Shown one piece after another: positions 24,521-33,549 of a stretch of DNA of 64,000 bases (its first letter is position 1; every line of letters starts with the position of its first letter). The notes below the pieces were generated by a model, which was not told the DNA's origin, did not search any database, and saw only the letters and a program-made list of their open reading frames with translations. The stretch lies in NCBI RefSeq assembly GCF_026625785.1, contig NZ_CP113063.1:2914001-2978000 (forward strand). The letters run 5' to 3'. The position numbers and the translations under genes are program-made. The DNA comes from Gordonia sp. SL306. GTDB lineage: Bacteria; Actinomycetota; Actinomycetes; Mycobacteriales; Mycobacteriaceae.

Positions 24521-25164
24521 TCGAGGCCATCGACGACATCGACATCCGGGTGATCGACGTGAGCCCCGAACCATATGCGTTGAGCCCGACGCTGATCGCA
24601 CGAACGCAGCTCACCCTGCCGGACGGTGCAGGAGCACACGCCGTGGCGTTGCGCGCGCAGGTCCGCATCGAACCGACGCGCCGCCCGTACACGGATGCCG
24701 AGGCGGCCGGACTCGTCGACCTGTTCGGCCTTCGGGAGCGATGGTCGGCGACCCAACGCGCCTTCCTGTGGATGCACAGCACCACGATGGTTCCCGGATT
24801 CACCGGCGACACGGTCGCTGATCTGCCGCTTCCGTGTACCTATGACTTCGAGGTGAGTGCGTCGAAGTACCTCCATGCGTTGGCCGATGGCGCGATTCCG
24901 CTGCTCTTCCTTTTCAGCGGGACAGTTTTCGTCAAGGGCACCCCCGGACTCACGGTGCAGCAGATCCCCTGGGACCGCGAGGCACGCTTCGAGCTCCCGG
25001 TCCGGGTGTGGCGAGATCTGATGGCGATGTGTCACCCGGGTACCGGATGGTTGCGGCTGCGCGGCGAGACCATCTCCGCGCTGACGGACTACAAGTCGGC
25101 GCACGGACTGCTCGACTACGACGAGGCAGTGACCGCCCTGTTGTCCGCGGCGGTGGCCCGATGA
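24517..25164 (+). CDS. Hydrogenase-cluster protein, DUF6084-like
   Basis: 215 residues starting in an ATGA overlap. No signal peptide or transmembrane helix is evident, apart from a hydrophobic patch (IPLLFLFSGTVFV). Beta-rich sequence with conserved-looking QRAFLWMHSTTMVPGFTG, PCTYDFEVSASKYLHAL and IPWDREARFELPVRVWRDLM. The family is known to me only as an uncharacterised partner of group 1h hydrogenases (DUF number from memory). Overlaps both neighbours by 4 bases, so strong translational coupling is expected. Confidence 0.75.
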   Translation: MIEAIDDIDIRVIDVSPEPYALSPTLIARTQLTLPDGAGAHAVALRAQVRIEPTRRPYTDAEAAGLVDLFGLRERWSATQRAFLWMHSTTMVPGFTGDTVADLPLPCTYDFEVSASKYLHALADGAIPLLFLFSGTVFVKGTPGLTVQQIPWDREARFELPVRVWRDLMAMCHPGTGWLRLRGETISALTDYKSAHGLLDYDEAVTALLSAAVAR

Positions 25165-26495
25165 CCGTCCATGACGTCCGGGCGGTCGCGGACGCGGTGC
25201 TGTACGAGGGATATCTGCTCTATCCGTACCGGTCGACCTCCGCGAAGAACCAGTCGCGCTGGCAGTTCGGGGTGCTGGGCCCCGAGGGTGCCGCTCGGGC
25301 CGGACTCGGCGAGGAGTCGTCGTTGTCCGCGCAATGTCCGGTGCGCGGCGGTGACCGGGCCTCGCTCACCTTGGCCGTCCGCTTCCTGCAGTTGCAGCAC
25401 CGGCAGGTGCGCGACGCCGGGTCCACACCTGTCGACGACCTCGTGCTGGACGGGCAGCTGTACGTCACGTGGGATGAGGCCGTCGCCCACGACCTGCCGA
25501 TCGGGCCCCTGGAGGTATCGCAACTGTTGCGCGAGAACATCGTCCGGTCGATCGACGTCCCGGCCGCGGAGGAGACCGAGGAACTCCCCGGTGGGACTCT
25601 GGTCCGGACTCGCGCGGCCCTGCACGGACGGGTCACCGTGTTCGCGCGTCGAGACGGTGACGCCATTGTTCTCACCGTCTCGGTGACAAACGTCGGGGCA
25701 CCACCCATCGACCGCGACGCCGCCATCGCGCGGTCGTTCATCGGGGCGCACGTGATCATCGAGCTCGACGCAGGCTCGTTCACCTCGCTGATCGACCCTC
25801 CCGCTGCGGCGATCGCCGAAAGATGCTTGCACCACAGGGTGTTCCCGGTCCTGGCCGGATCGCCGGACACCGATCACGTGATGCTGCTGTCACCGATCAT
25901 CCTCTACGACCACCCCGAGGTCGCAGCCCAGAGTGAGGTGGCGCTCTTCGACGCCACCGAGATCGACGAGATCCTCACCCTGCGCGTGCTGACGATGACC
26001 GACGAGGAGAAGGCGCAGGCCCGGGCGACCGATGCCCGCGCCGCCGAGATCCTCGACCGGTGCGAGTCGATGTCCCCGGACGCGTTGGCACGCTTGCACG
26101 GGGTCCGCCGAGACCCGGCCGATGTCGCGACGCCGTCGTCACGCACCGCGGCGGATCCGGCCGCGCGCCTCGTGCCGGAGATTCCGGACGGCGTGGACTG
26201 GTGGGAACCGCAGGCCGACGACGCGGTCGAGCCGGAGTCCGATGCCGTGCTGGTCGACGGTGTCACGGTGTCCCGCGGCAGCCGCGTCCGCCTCCGGCCG
26301 TCGCGCCGGGCCGACGCGCACGACCTGTTCTTCGCGGGAATGGCCGCACGTGTGATGACGGTGCACGCCGACGTCGACGGACAGACACACGTCGGCGTGG
26401 TGATCGAAGACGACCCCGCCGCCGACCTCCACGAATCCTACGGGCGCTATTTCTATTTCGCGCCCGACGAAGTCGAGCCTCTCGACAGCCGGTGA
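25161..26495 (+). CDS. Conserved hydrogenase-cluster protein of unknown function
   Basis: 444 residues from the ATG in an ATGA overlap. No motif I recognise. N-terminal region has EGYLLYPYRSTSAKNQSRWQFGVLGP; the middle has two long acidic beta-rich stretches; an Asp/Glu-rich linker at about 350-385 precedes a C-terminal domain with a basic patch (RGSRVRLRPSRRADAHDLFFAG) and a typical-looking FAPDEVEPLD end. Position between the DUF6084-like protein and the small membrane protein makes it part of the hydrogenase operon. Scaffold or assembly roles are possible but unproven. Confidence 0.72.
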   Translation: MTVHDVRAVADAVLYEGYLLYPYRSTSAKNQSRWQFGVLGPEGAARAGLGEESSLSAQCPVRGGDRASLTLAVRFLQLQHRQVRDAGSTPVDDLVLDGQLYVTWDEAVAHDLPIGPLEVSQLLRENIVRSIDVPAAEETEELPGGTLVRTRAALHGRVTVFARRDGDAIVLTVSVTNVGAPPIDRDAAIARSFIGAHVIIELDAGSFTSLIDPPAAAIAERCLHHRVFPVLAGSPDTDHVMLLSPIILYDHPEVAAQSEVALFDATEIDEILTLRVLTMTDEEKAQARATDARAAEILDRCESMSPDALARLHGVRRDPADVATPSSRTAADPAARLVPEIPDGVDWWEPQADDAVEPESDAVLVDGVTVSRGSRVRLRPSRRADAHDLFFAGMAARVMTVHADVDGQTHVGVVIEDDPAADLHESYGRYFYFAPDEVEPLDSR

Positions 26496-26514
26496 GGCAG
26501 GAAGGAAGTGCACC

Positions 26515-26634
26515 ATGCGCAGAATCGGACAGGTGGCCACCCTGGTCGGGCTCGCGGCGGTGGTCGCCGGCCTGATCGTCGGCATTCGCTCGATCCCGGA
26601 CCTCGAGCGGTATCTACGGATGCGTCGAATGTGA
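26515..26634 (+). CDS. 39-residue membrane protein (DUF6893-like)
   Basis: ATG at 26515 preceded by GGAAGGAAG. Sequence is one hydrophobic helix (VATLVGLAAVVAGLIVGI) followed by RSIPDLERYLRMRRM. The stop is one base before the ATG of the maturation protease (TGAGATG). Similar tiny proteins occur in actinobacterial hydrogenase loci (DUF number from memory). It could anchor the otherwise soluble hydrogenase at the membrane, an inference from its topology and location. Confidence 0.75.
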   Translation: MRRIGQVATLVGLAAVVAGLIVGIRSIPDLERYLRMRRM

Positions 26635-26635
26635 G

Positions 26636-27139
26636 ATGACCACTGCGGCGCCGACCGCGACCGTGCTGGTCGCCGGGATCGGCAACATCTTCCACTCCGA
26701 CGACGGCTTCGGGCCGGAGGTGGTGCGGCGACTGCCGCGCGCCCCGGAGTCGGTGCGTGCCGTCGACTACGGCATCCGGGGACTGCACCTCGCCTACGAC
26801 CTGCTCGATCCATGGGACGCCCTGGTCCTGGTGGATGCGATACCCGACCGGGGCGACCCCGGCCAGGTCGAGGTGATCCGGGTGGACCCCGCCGTCGACA
26901 CGAGCGGCGTCGAACGAGGTGGCCCCGACCTCGATGGGCACGGGATGGATCCGGCGGCGGTGTTCGCCGGGGTATGGGCACTGGGCGGCACGCTGCCACC
27001 GACCTACGTCGTCGGCTGTCAGATCGAGTCCGTGGCCGAGGGCATCGGGCTCTCGGGTCCGGTCGCCGCCGCGGTGGAAACGGGCGTCACGGCGGTTCTC
27101 GACGTCGTGGAGCGGCTGACCGGCGAGCGGCGGGAGTGA
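26636..27139 (+). CDS. Hydrogenase maturation protease (HybD/HyaD type)
   Basis: 167-residue nickel-sensing endopeptidase of the M52 family that removes the C-terminal tail of the large subunit once nickel is in place. Motifs: GIGNIFHSDDGFGPEVV (the Glu is a metal ligand), VLVDAIP (Asp ligand) and DGHGMDP (His ligand), the three residues that bind nickel in E. coli HybD. The ATG lies one base after the stop of the small membrane protein, and 4 bases separate it from hypC. Confidence 0.92.
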   Translation: MTTAAPTATVLVAGIGNIFHSDDGFGPEVVRRLPRAPESVRAVDYGIRGLHLAYDLLDPWDALVLVDAIPDRGDPGQVEVIRVDPAVDTSGVERGGPDLDGHGMDPAAVFAGVWALGGTLPPTYVVGCQIESVAEGIGLSGPVAAAVETGVTAVLDVVERLTGERRE

Positions 27140-27143
27140 GCCG

Positions 27144-27389
27144 ATGTGTCTGGGTATCCCGGGACAGGTCATCGAGATCCTCGACGGCTACGGTGGTCAG
27201 ATCGCGCTGGTCGACGTCACCGGGGAACCGCGCAAGGTGAACATCGGTATGCTGGAGGAGGATTCGGCACTCGACGCGGGCGACTGGGTGATCATCCACA
27301 TGGGCTTCGCCGTGGAGAAGACGAACTCGGACGGCGCCCGACAGGCGCTCGCGGGCCTGAAACTGATGGGGCGAGGTGACGCTCCATGA
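27144..27389 (+). CDS. hypC: Hydrogenase assembly chaperone HypC (first copy)
   Basis: 81 residues beginning MCLGIPGQVIEI; the Cys after Met is needed for binding HypD iron and the large-subunit precursor. Length is typical. Overlaps hypF by 4 bases (ATGA at 27386). A second HypC with a longer tail lies after hypF, so the two may divide the scaffold and large-subunit chaperone tasks. Confidence 0.93.
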   Translation: MCLGIPGQVIEILDGYGGQIALVDVTGEPRKVNIGMLEEDSALDAGDWVIIHMGFAVEKTNSDGARQALAGLKLMGRGDAP

Positions 27390-29674
27390 TCGCCGAACGG
27401 GTGCGTCGCCGCCTGCTGGTCACCGGCCTGGTCCAGGGTGTGGGTTTCCGGCCGTTCGTCTATGCGACGGCGACCGAGCTGGCGCTCTCGGGCGGCGTCC
27501 ACAACGACTCGTCGGGCGTCGTCATCGAGATCGAGGGAAGTGCCACGGCAGCAGACGCTTTCGTCGATCGTCTGCGGATCAGCCCGCCGCCGCTGGCGGT
27601 GATCGACACCGTCATCGAGACGTCTGTCGACATCTGTGGGGGCACGGGTTTCCGCATCGACGTGACCAGCGACGGCCGGCCCGGCCGGACCCTCGCCTCC
27701 CCGGACGTCGCGATCTGTCCCGACTGCGTTGCGGAGCTGCGGGACCCGGCGAACCGGCGCCACCGGCACCCGTTCATCACCTGCACCAACTGCGGGCCCC
27801 GGTTCACCATCATCGAACGGCTGCCGTACGACCGTCAGAACACGTCCATGGCCGACTTCCCGATGTGTGCGGCCTGCGCCGCGGAGTACACCGACCCGGC
27901 CGACCGTCGATTCCATGCGCAGCCCATCTCCTGCCACGACTGTGGTCCGTCGCTGCGCTACGAGGGGCCGGGCGCGGGACCGGACCCGATCGGCGCGGCG
28001 CGCTCGCTGCTCGGTGCGGGAGGCATCCTGGCGGTGAAGGGGATCGGCGGCTACCACCTCGCCTGCGACGCCCTCGACGACGACGCGGTCGGTCGATTGC
28101 GCTCGCGAAAACGCCGCGGCGACAAGCCGTTCGCCGTGATGGTCGCCGACCTCGATTCGGCGCGTCGGCTGGTGGCGGTCCACGGCGCCGCCTGCGCCCT
28201 GCTGAACAGCCCGCAGGCGCCCATCGTCATCCTGCCGCGGTCCGACGATCCGGTGGCCGCCGCGGTGGCTCCCGGCAACCCGGACCTCGGTGTGATGCTG
28301 GCCCACAGTCCGCTGCACCTGCTCCTCTTCGGGCTCGGTGACGATCCACCCGGGCCGCGGGTCCTGGTGATGACGTCGGGGAATCTGGGTGGCGAGCCCA
28401 TCTGCTACGAGGACGACCAGGCCCACAACCGGCTGGCGGACCTCGCTGACGGGTTGCTCCGACATGACCGGAGGATCGTCGTGCCCTGCGATGACTCGGT
28501 GATCCGGATGGTGGCCGGGGAGACGATACCGATCCGTCGCTCCCGAGGGTATGCACCGATGCCGCTGGCACTTCCGGTGCGGTCGGCGCCGATGGTGGCC
28601 GTCGGAGCCGACCTCAAGAACACCTGTGCGGTGGCCGACGGGCGGTATGCGTGGTTGAGTCAGCACGTCGGCGACATGGACGATCTCGCCACCCTCGATG
28701 CGTTCGGCGCCGCCGAACGCCATCTCGAGGCGGTCACCGGTGTCACGCCGCAACTGCTGGCCGCCGATGCGCATCCTGCCTACCGCTCGGCGGCGTGGGC
28801 GCGTCGGCATGCGGCGGGGCGCGAGGTCCGCGCCGTGCATCACCACCACGCGCACGTGTCGGCGGTGATGGGTGAGCACGGGATGGGTCCGGAGGACAGC
28901 GTCGTCGGAATGGCCTTCGACGGAACCGGATTCGGCACCGATGGTGCGATCTGGGGTGGGGAGGTGCTGCACGCGAGCTACAAGTCGTGCGAGCGGCTCG
29001 CGCACCTGCGGTATGTACCGTTGCCCGGTGGTGACATGAGCGTCTATCGCCCGTACCGAATGGCACTGGCGCACTTGTGGTCCGCCGGGATCGACTGGTC
29101 GGATGCCCTCCCGCCGGTGCGGGCCTGTCCGGTTGGCGAACGTCGCGCGCTCGCTCATCAGCTCGAGACGGGGTTCGGATGTGTTCGGACGTCGAGTATG
29201 GGCAGGCTCTTCGACGCGGTGTCCGCACTCGCCGGGATTCGACAGGTCGTCGATTTCGAGGCGCAGGCGGCGATCGAGCTCGAGGCAGCGGCACGCGGAA
29301 ACGACGGCGCCGGCATCCACTACCGATTCGCCGTGTCGGACCACCGGGGCGTGGACGAGCTCGCTACGGTGATCGATCCGTCTCCGGTGATCGCCGCCGT
29401 CGTGAACGATGTGCTCGCCGGGGTGATGTCGCGGGTGATCGCCGCCCGGTTCCACGCGGCGGTGGCATCGATGGTGCTCGAGGTCGCGCGTCTCTTCGGT
29501 GAACGGTCCGAGAAGGTCGCCCTCACCGGCGGGGTTTTCCAGAATGCGCTGCTGCTGTCGTCGGTGCGGACCCTGCTGAGCGACAACGACTTCGAAGTGA
29601 TCACCCATCGACTCGTGCCGCCGAACGACGGCGGTGTGGCATTCGGGCAGCTGCTCGTTGCCGGTGCGGGATGA
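27386..29674 (+). CDS. hypF: Carbamoyltransferase HypF
   Basis: 762 residues, full length. Makes the thiocyanate-level carbamoyl adduct on HypE from carbamoyl phosphate and ATP, the source of the CN ligands. Domains: acylphosphatase-like (GLVQGVGFRPFVYATA) at 1-95; a double zinc ribbon with four C-x2-C pairs (CPDC, CTNC, CAAC, CHDC) at about 110-190; a YrdC-like domain (ILAVKGIGGYHLACDA, RRGDKPFAVMV) at 195-390; and a Kae1-like domain with VHHHHAHVSAVMGEHG, MAFDGTGFGTDGAIWGGE and LTGGVFQNALL. All motifs are intact. Confidence 0.95.
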   Translation: MIAERVRRRLLVTGLVQGVGFRPFVYATATELALSGGVHNDSSGVVIEIEGSATAADAFVDRLRISPPPLAVIDTVIETSVDICGGTGFRIDVTSDGRPGRTLASPDVAICPDCVAELRDPANRRHRHPFITCTNCGPRFTIIERLPYDRQNTSMADFPMCAACAAEYTDPADRRFHAQPISCHDCGPSLRYEGPGAGPDPIGAARSLLGAGGILAVKGIGGYHLACDALDDDAVGRLRSRKRRGDKPFAVMVADLDSARRLVAVHGAACALLNSPQAPIVILPRSDDPVAAAVAPGNPDLGVMLAHSPLHLLLFGLGDDPPGPRVLVMTSGNLGGEPICYEDDQAHNRLADLADGLLRHDRRIVVPCDDSVIRMVAGETIPIRRSRGYAPMPLALPVRSAPMVAVGADLKNTCAVADGRYAWLSQHVGDMDDLATLDAFGAAERHLEAVTGVTPQLLAADAHPAYRSAAWARRHAAGREVRAVHHHHAHVSAVMGEHGMGPEDSVVGMAFDGTGFGTDGAIWGGEVLHASYKSCERLAHLRYVPLPGGDMSVYRPYRMALAHLWSAGIDWSDALPPVRACPVGERRALAHQLETGFGCVRTSSMGRLFDAVSALAGIRQVVDFEAQAAIELEAAARGNDGAGIHYRFAVSDHRGVDELATVIDPSPVIAAVVNDVLAGVMSRVIAARFHAAVASMVLEVARLFGERSEKVALTGGVFQNALLLSSVRTLLSDNDFEVITHRLVPPNDGGVAFGQLLVAGAG

Positions 29675-29692
29675 ACGGAAGGAGGAGGGCTG

Positions 29693-30022
29693 ATGTGTCT
29701 GGCGGTACCGGGCAAGGTCGTGTCCATCGATGACGACGCCGACACCCTCATGTCGATCGTCGACTTCGGCGGGCTCCACAAAGAGGTGTGTCTGCAATAC
29801 ATTCCGGACGCCGCGATCGGCGACTACGTGCTGGTGCACGTCGGTTTCGCCATCCAGCGCCTCGACGAGGAGTCCGCCCTCGCAACGCTTGCGGAGTTCG
29901 AGCACCTCGGCGTGCTGTCCGAGGAATTCGGTGACGGCTTCGCCCGCGCCGCCGAACAGGCCGGGGTGGCCGACCCCCGGCGAACAGATGGCGACCGCGA
30001 CGAGACAGAGGTGACACGATGA
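29693..30022 (+). CDS. Hydrogenase assembly chaperone HypC (second copy)
   Basis: 109 residues beginning [12 protein letters not shown], preceded by GGAAGGAGG. The HypC core is followed by an acidic tail of about 30 residues ([18 protein letters not shown]) absent from the first copy. Directly coupled to hypD by an ATGA overlap at 30019, so this copy is the likelier HypD scaffold partner. Paralogous HypC pairs occur in several hydrogenase loci; the division of labour here is inferred. Confidence 0.9.
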   Translation: MCLAVPGKVVSIDDDADTLMSIVDFGGLHKEVCLQYIPDAAIGDYVLVHVGFAIQRLDEESALATLAEFEHLGVLSEEFGDGFARAAEQAGVADPRRTDGDRDETEVTR

Positions 30023-31146
30023 AGTATCTCGACGAGTTCAGCAACCCGGACCTGGCGGCCAAGCTGATCGAGGAGATCCGCGCGGCGACCGATCATCGGT
30101 GGGCGATCATGGAAGTGTGTGGTGGTCAGACGCATTCGATCGTCCGCCACGGGATCGACCAACTGCTTCCCGAGCAGATCGAAATGATCCACGGGCCCGG
30201 CTGCCCGGTCTGTGTGACGCCGCTCGAGGTGATCGACAAGGCGCTGGAGATCGCAGCGACCCCCGGGGTCATCTTCTGCTCGTTCGGAGACATGCTGCGG
30301 GTACCGGGTACCGAACGTGACCTGTTCGCGGTGAAGAGTGCCGGCGGCGATGTCCGGGTCGTGTACTCACCGCTGGACGCGCTCACTCTCGCCAAGGAGA
30401 ACCCTGAACGGGAGGTGGTGTTCTTCGGTATCGGATTCGAGACGACCGCACCGGCGAATGCGATGACCGTCTTCCAGGCCCGGCGTCAGGGCATCACCAA
30501 CTTCTCGATGTTGGTGTCGCATGTGCTGGTGCCGCCGGCGATTGCTGCGATCATGGAGTCGCCGACGTGCCGGGTGCAGGCCTTCCTCGCGGCCGGCCAT
30601 GTCTGCAGTGTGATGGGCGTCGGCCAGTATCCGCCGCTGGCACAGCGGTATCGGGTGCCCATGGTGGTCACCGGTTTCGAGCCGCTCGACATCCTCGAGG
30701 GGATACGGCGGACCGTCATCCAGCTCGAGGCCGGACGGTACGAGGTGGAGAACGCCTACCGTCGCGCGGTCCCGGCGGAGGGGAACCCGGCCGCGCAAGC
30801 GATGCTGGCGGATGTCTTCGAGGTGACCGATCGGACCTGGCGAGGCATCGGGATGATCCCGGACAGCGGCTGGCGCCTGTCGGCCCGATATCGGGACTTC
30901 GACGCGGAGTACCGGTTCCACGTGGACGGGCTGCATGCCGAGGAGTCGGCGATCTGCCGGTCGGGCGAGGTCCTGCAGGGGCTGATCAAACCGCACGAGT
31001 GCGCGGCGTTCGGCACCGAGTGCACGCCGAGACATCCACTCGGCGCGACGATGGTGTCGTCGGAGGGCGCGTGTGCGGCCTATTACCTGTATCGCCGGCT
31101 CGATCTCCCGGCCGACGCGGCACATTCGGCGGCGTCGCATGCCTGA
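30019..31146 (+). CDS. hypD: Hydrogenase Fe-cofactor assembly protein HypD
   Basis: 375 residues, full length. Scaffold for Fe(CN)2CO assembly, with a [4Fe-4S] cluster. Motifs: [45 protein letters not shown], and the C-terminal cysteines in [27 protein letters not shown] and EGACAAYY. Starts in an ATGA overlap with the second hypC and overlaps hypE by 8 bases. Confidence 0.95.
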   Translation: MKYLDEFSNPDLAAKLIEEIRAATDHRWAIMEVCGGQTHSIVRHGIDQLLPEQIEMIHGPGCPVCVTPLEVIDKALEIAATPGVIFCSFGDMLRVPGTERDLFAVKSAGGDVRVVYSPLDALTLAKENPEREVVFFGIGFETTAPANAMTVFQARRQGITNFSMLVSHVLVPPAIAAIMESPTCRVQAFLAAGHVCSVMGVGQYPPLAQRYRVPMVVTGFEPLDILEGIRRTVIQLEAGRYEVENAYRRAVPAEGNPAAQAMLADVFEVTDRTWRGIGMIPDSGWRLSARYRDFDAEYRFHVDGLHAEESAICRSGEVLQGLIKPHECAAFGTECTPRHPLGATMVSSEGACAAYYLYRRLDLPADAAHSAASHA

Positions 31147-32227
31147 GGCGATCCGGTCGACGGCCCGGCACGCACGCAACGTCGACATGGAGAACTGGGT
31201 GTGCCCCCTTCCGCTGCGCGACTCCCCGAATGTGGTGATGGGACACGGTGGCGGGGGTGCGATGTCACAGCAACTCATCGAGCATCTGTTCCTGCCGTCC
31301 TTCGGCGCGGCCGCCGACGCGGGCATGGGGGACTCCGCCGTCCTCGACGTCGGCGGTGTCCGCCTGGCGTTCTCGACGGATTCGTTCGTGGTACAGCCGC
31401 CGGAGTTCCCGGGCGGGTCGATCGGCGAACTCGCCGTGAACGGCACGGTGAACGATCTCGCGATGGCCGGTGCGCGGCCGCTGGCCCTGTCGACGGCATT
31501 CATCCTCGAGGAGGGGACACCGCTCGCCGACGTCGCACGCGCCGCCGAGGCGATGGGGAGCGCGGCCCTTGCCGCGGGCGTCTCACTCGTGACCGGTGAC
31601 ACGAAGGTGGTGGACTCGGGCTGCGGTGACGGCATCTACATCAACACCGCGGGCATCGGGATCATCGACGACGGCGTCGACATCGGACCCACCCGCGCGC
31701 GCGTCGGTGACGTGGTGATCGTGAGCGGGGACATCGGTGTGCACGGCGTTGCGGTCATGAGCTGTCGTGAAGGGCTGGAGTTCGGCACGTCGGTGCGCAG
31801 CGACACGGCGTCGCTGGGCGGCCTGGTCGCGGCGATGATCGCCACCGGCGCGGACATCCACACACTGCGCGATCCGACCCGCGGCGGACTGGCCGCCGGG
31901 CTGAACGAGATCGCGACCACGGCCGACGTCGGAGTGGTCCTGCAGGAGAGCGCGATTCCCGTACCCCAGGAGGTTCGCGATGCGTGTGGTGTGCTCGGCC
32001 TCGACCCGATGTACGTGGCCAACGAGGGAAAGCTGATCGCATTCGTCGCACCCGAACACGCCGAGTTGCTCCTGGCCGCGATGCGGGCCCATCCGCTGGG
32101 CGCCGGTGCGGCCGTCATCGGCGACTGCGTACCCGACCACCGGGGGATGGTGGTGGCGCGGACCACGCTCGGCGGCACCCGGGTGGTCGATCTGCCAGTG
32201 GGCGAGCAGCTGCCGAGAATATGTTGA
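31139..32227 (+). CDS. hypE: Hydrogenase maturation protein HypE
   Basis: 362 residues from the ATG at 31139, inside the end of hypD. PurM-like ATP-dependent dehydratase that turns the carbamoyl group on its C-terminal cysteine into a thiocyanate. Ends in PRIC with the required terminal Cys; also [56 protein letters not shown] and [16 protein letters not shown]. The next gene overlaps its last 7 bases. Confidence 0.95.
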   Translation: MPEAIRSTARHARNVDMENWVCPLPLRDSPNVVMGHGGGGAMSQQLIEHLFLPSFGAAADAGMGDSAVLDVGGVRLAFSTDSFVVQPPEFPGGSIGELAVNGTVNDLAMAGARPLALSTAFILEEGTPLADVARAAEAMGSAALAAGVSLVTGDTKVVDSGCGDGIYINTAGIGIIDDGVDIGPTRARVGDVVIVSGDIGVHGVAVMSCREGLEFGTSVRSDTASLGGLVAAMIATGADIHTLRDPTRGGLAAGLNEIATTADVGVVLQESAIPVPQEVRDACGVLGLDPMYVANEGKLIAFVAPEHAELLLAAMRAHPLGAGAAVIGDCVPDHRGMVVARTTLGGTRVVDLPVGEQLPRIC

Positions 32228-32994
32228 CGCCCGACCGTCGGACTCGTCGCGTCGATGATCCCGGTGTCACCACGTTCGCGCGGTATGCCTTCGCGCCCAA
32301 CGAGCTCGGCTATTGCGGCCCCGAGGATTTCGTCGAACTGCTGCACGGGGAACCCAGTCGGATTGCCGAACGCGCGAACGAGTTCGAGGGTGCCTGGGCG
32401 TATCTCGTCACCCTCGCCGAGGCGATCGGGAACCGGGATCCACTGGATGCGGCCATCGTGCACGCCTATTGGGTCGGCGACGACCTGCTGGCGCAGGTCG
32501 ATCCGCAGGTCCTGTTGGACAATCTCCGGGCTCGCATCCGGGGACCGGCGACCGGGCTCCTGCATTCCGTCGCCGCCGCGGCGAAACCACCCGCACATCA
32601 CAACTTCCACGTGCTGGCCGTGTATCCGTGGGTCACGCTGCTCCATGTCGACGACACCACGCCGCTGTCGATCCTGCAGAACTGCTGTATCCGAGCGGGG
32701 GAGGTGGAGTCGGTGCACGGCGACGTCGCCCGGGTCTCGCGACGGGAACTGTCCTTTGACGGGGCGCACCTCTCGCTGGGCAGCCCGACCACCGCACCGG
32801 CACGCTGGCGGCTCCCAGGCCACGAGATGATCGCCGAGCCGGTCGCGGGACTATCGGTGTCGCTGCACTGGGACTGGATCTGCGGGGTGCTCGAGCCGTC
32901 CGAGGCCGCGCAACTCGAGATGATCACGCAGCGCGTCCTCGACATCGTCAACCCATGTCTGGATGCACTGCGGGACGGTCGGCGCACAAAGTGA
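32221..32994 (+). CDS. Hydrogenase-cluster protein, DUF6390-like
   Basis: 257 residues from the ATG at 32221, overlapping the hypE stop. Starts [10 protein letters not shown] and contains FARYAFAPNELGYCGPEDF, AIVHAYWVGDDLLA, KPPAHHNFHVLAVYPWV, ILQNCCIRAG and SLHWDWICGVL. Several His, Cys and Trp residues would suit a metal- or Fe-S-linked role, but no known motif is present. The DUF number is from memory. It ends the hydrogenase run; the convergent stress-protein gene begins 19 bases later. Function unknown. Confidence 0.72.
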   Translation: MLTPDRRTRRVDDPGVTTFARYAFAPNELGYCGPEDFVELLHGEPSRIAERANEFEGAWAYLVTLAEAIGNRDPLDAAIVHAYWVGDDLLAQVDPQVLLDNLRARIRGPATGLLHSVAAAAKPPAHHNFHVLAVYPWVTLLHVDDTTPLSILQNCCIRAGEVESVHGDVARVSRRELSFDGAHLSLGSPTTAPARWRLPGHEMIAEPVAGLSVSLHWDWICGVLEPSEAAQLEMITQRVLDIVNPCLDALRDGRRTK

Positions 32995-33013
32995 CCTCGG
33001 CAGGGATGACCGT

Positions 33014-33520
33014 TCAGAGGGTCAACGGGGGTTGCTTCTCGCATTGGGCGGGCACGATGAACACCGGACGATGGCAATGCTTCAGCACGGCCTCGGCCAC
33101 GCTCGACCGCAAGAGCGCCTTCAGTCCCGAGGCCCCGCGTGTCCCGGTGACCAGCAGATCCACGTCGAGAGCATCGGCGGCGGCGACCAGCGCTGCCCAT
33201 ACCGTCGACTCCACCTCGACCAGTGATCCGTGCGCATCCATCCCGACCGAGACGGCCAGTTCCACACCGGTCTTGTTGAGGGTCTCCGCTTCTTCCTTGA
33301 GCGCGTGGTCGACGCCGGCCTCGAGCTGGGTGTCGAGGAATGGCTGCATCCCGCCGGAGAGCGTGGACAGACGTGCCGGCGACATCCCGCCGGGCTGCCA
33401 GGCGGTCACCACGTGCGCCGTCTCGGCGCGGAGGAATTGTGCGGCGTAGCGGATCGCGCGATCGGCATTCGGCGAGCCGTCGTAGGCGATCATCAGCGTC
33501 TGGTGGACACCCTGGTCCAT
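33014..33520 (-). CDS. Universal stress protein (UspA family)
   Basis: 168 residues, single USP domain. N-terminal LMIAYDGSPNADRAIRYA and C-terminal GTRGASGLKALLRSSVAEAV, the G-x2-G-x9-G-S type nucleotide-binding signature, suggest an ATP-binding member. Convergent with the hydrogenase run and divergent from the GH3 lipoprotein with only 29 bp between starts. A -10 box TAATCT (33532-33527, minus) ends 6 bases before the ATG, implying a leaderless mRNA. USPs of this group respond to hypoxia or starvation in mycobacteria, which would suit the neighbouring hydrogenase. Confidence 0.88.
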   Translation of the reverse strand: MDQGVHQTLMIAYDGSPNADRAIRYAAQFLRAETAHVVTAWQPGGMSPARLSTLSGGMQPFLDTQLEAGVDHALKEEAETLNKTGVELAVSVGMDAHGSLVEVESTVWAALVAAADALDVDLLVTGTRGASGLKALLRSSVAEAVLKHCHRPVFIVPAQCEKQPPLTL

Positions 33521-33549
33521 GGGCCCAGATTACATGCCAGACTCGAGGC

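Noticed and set aside
27197-29905. 902-codon open frame on the minus strand
   Set aside because: Antisense shadow of hypC-hypF; HypF on the plus strand has all family motifs.
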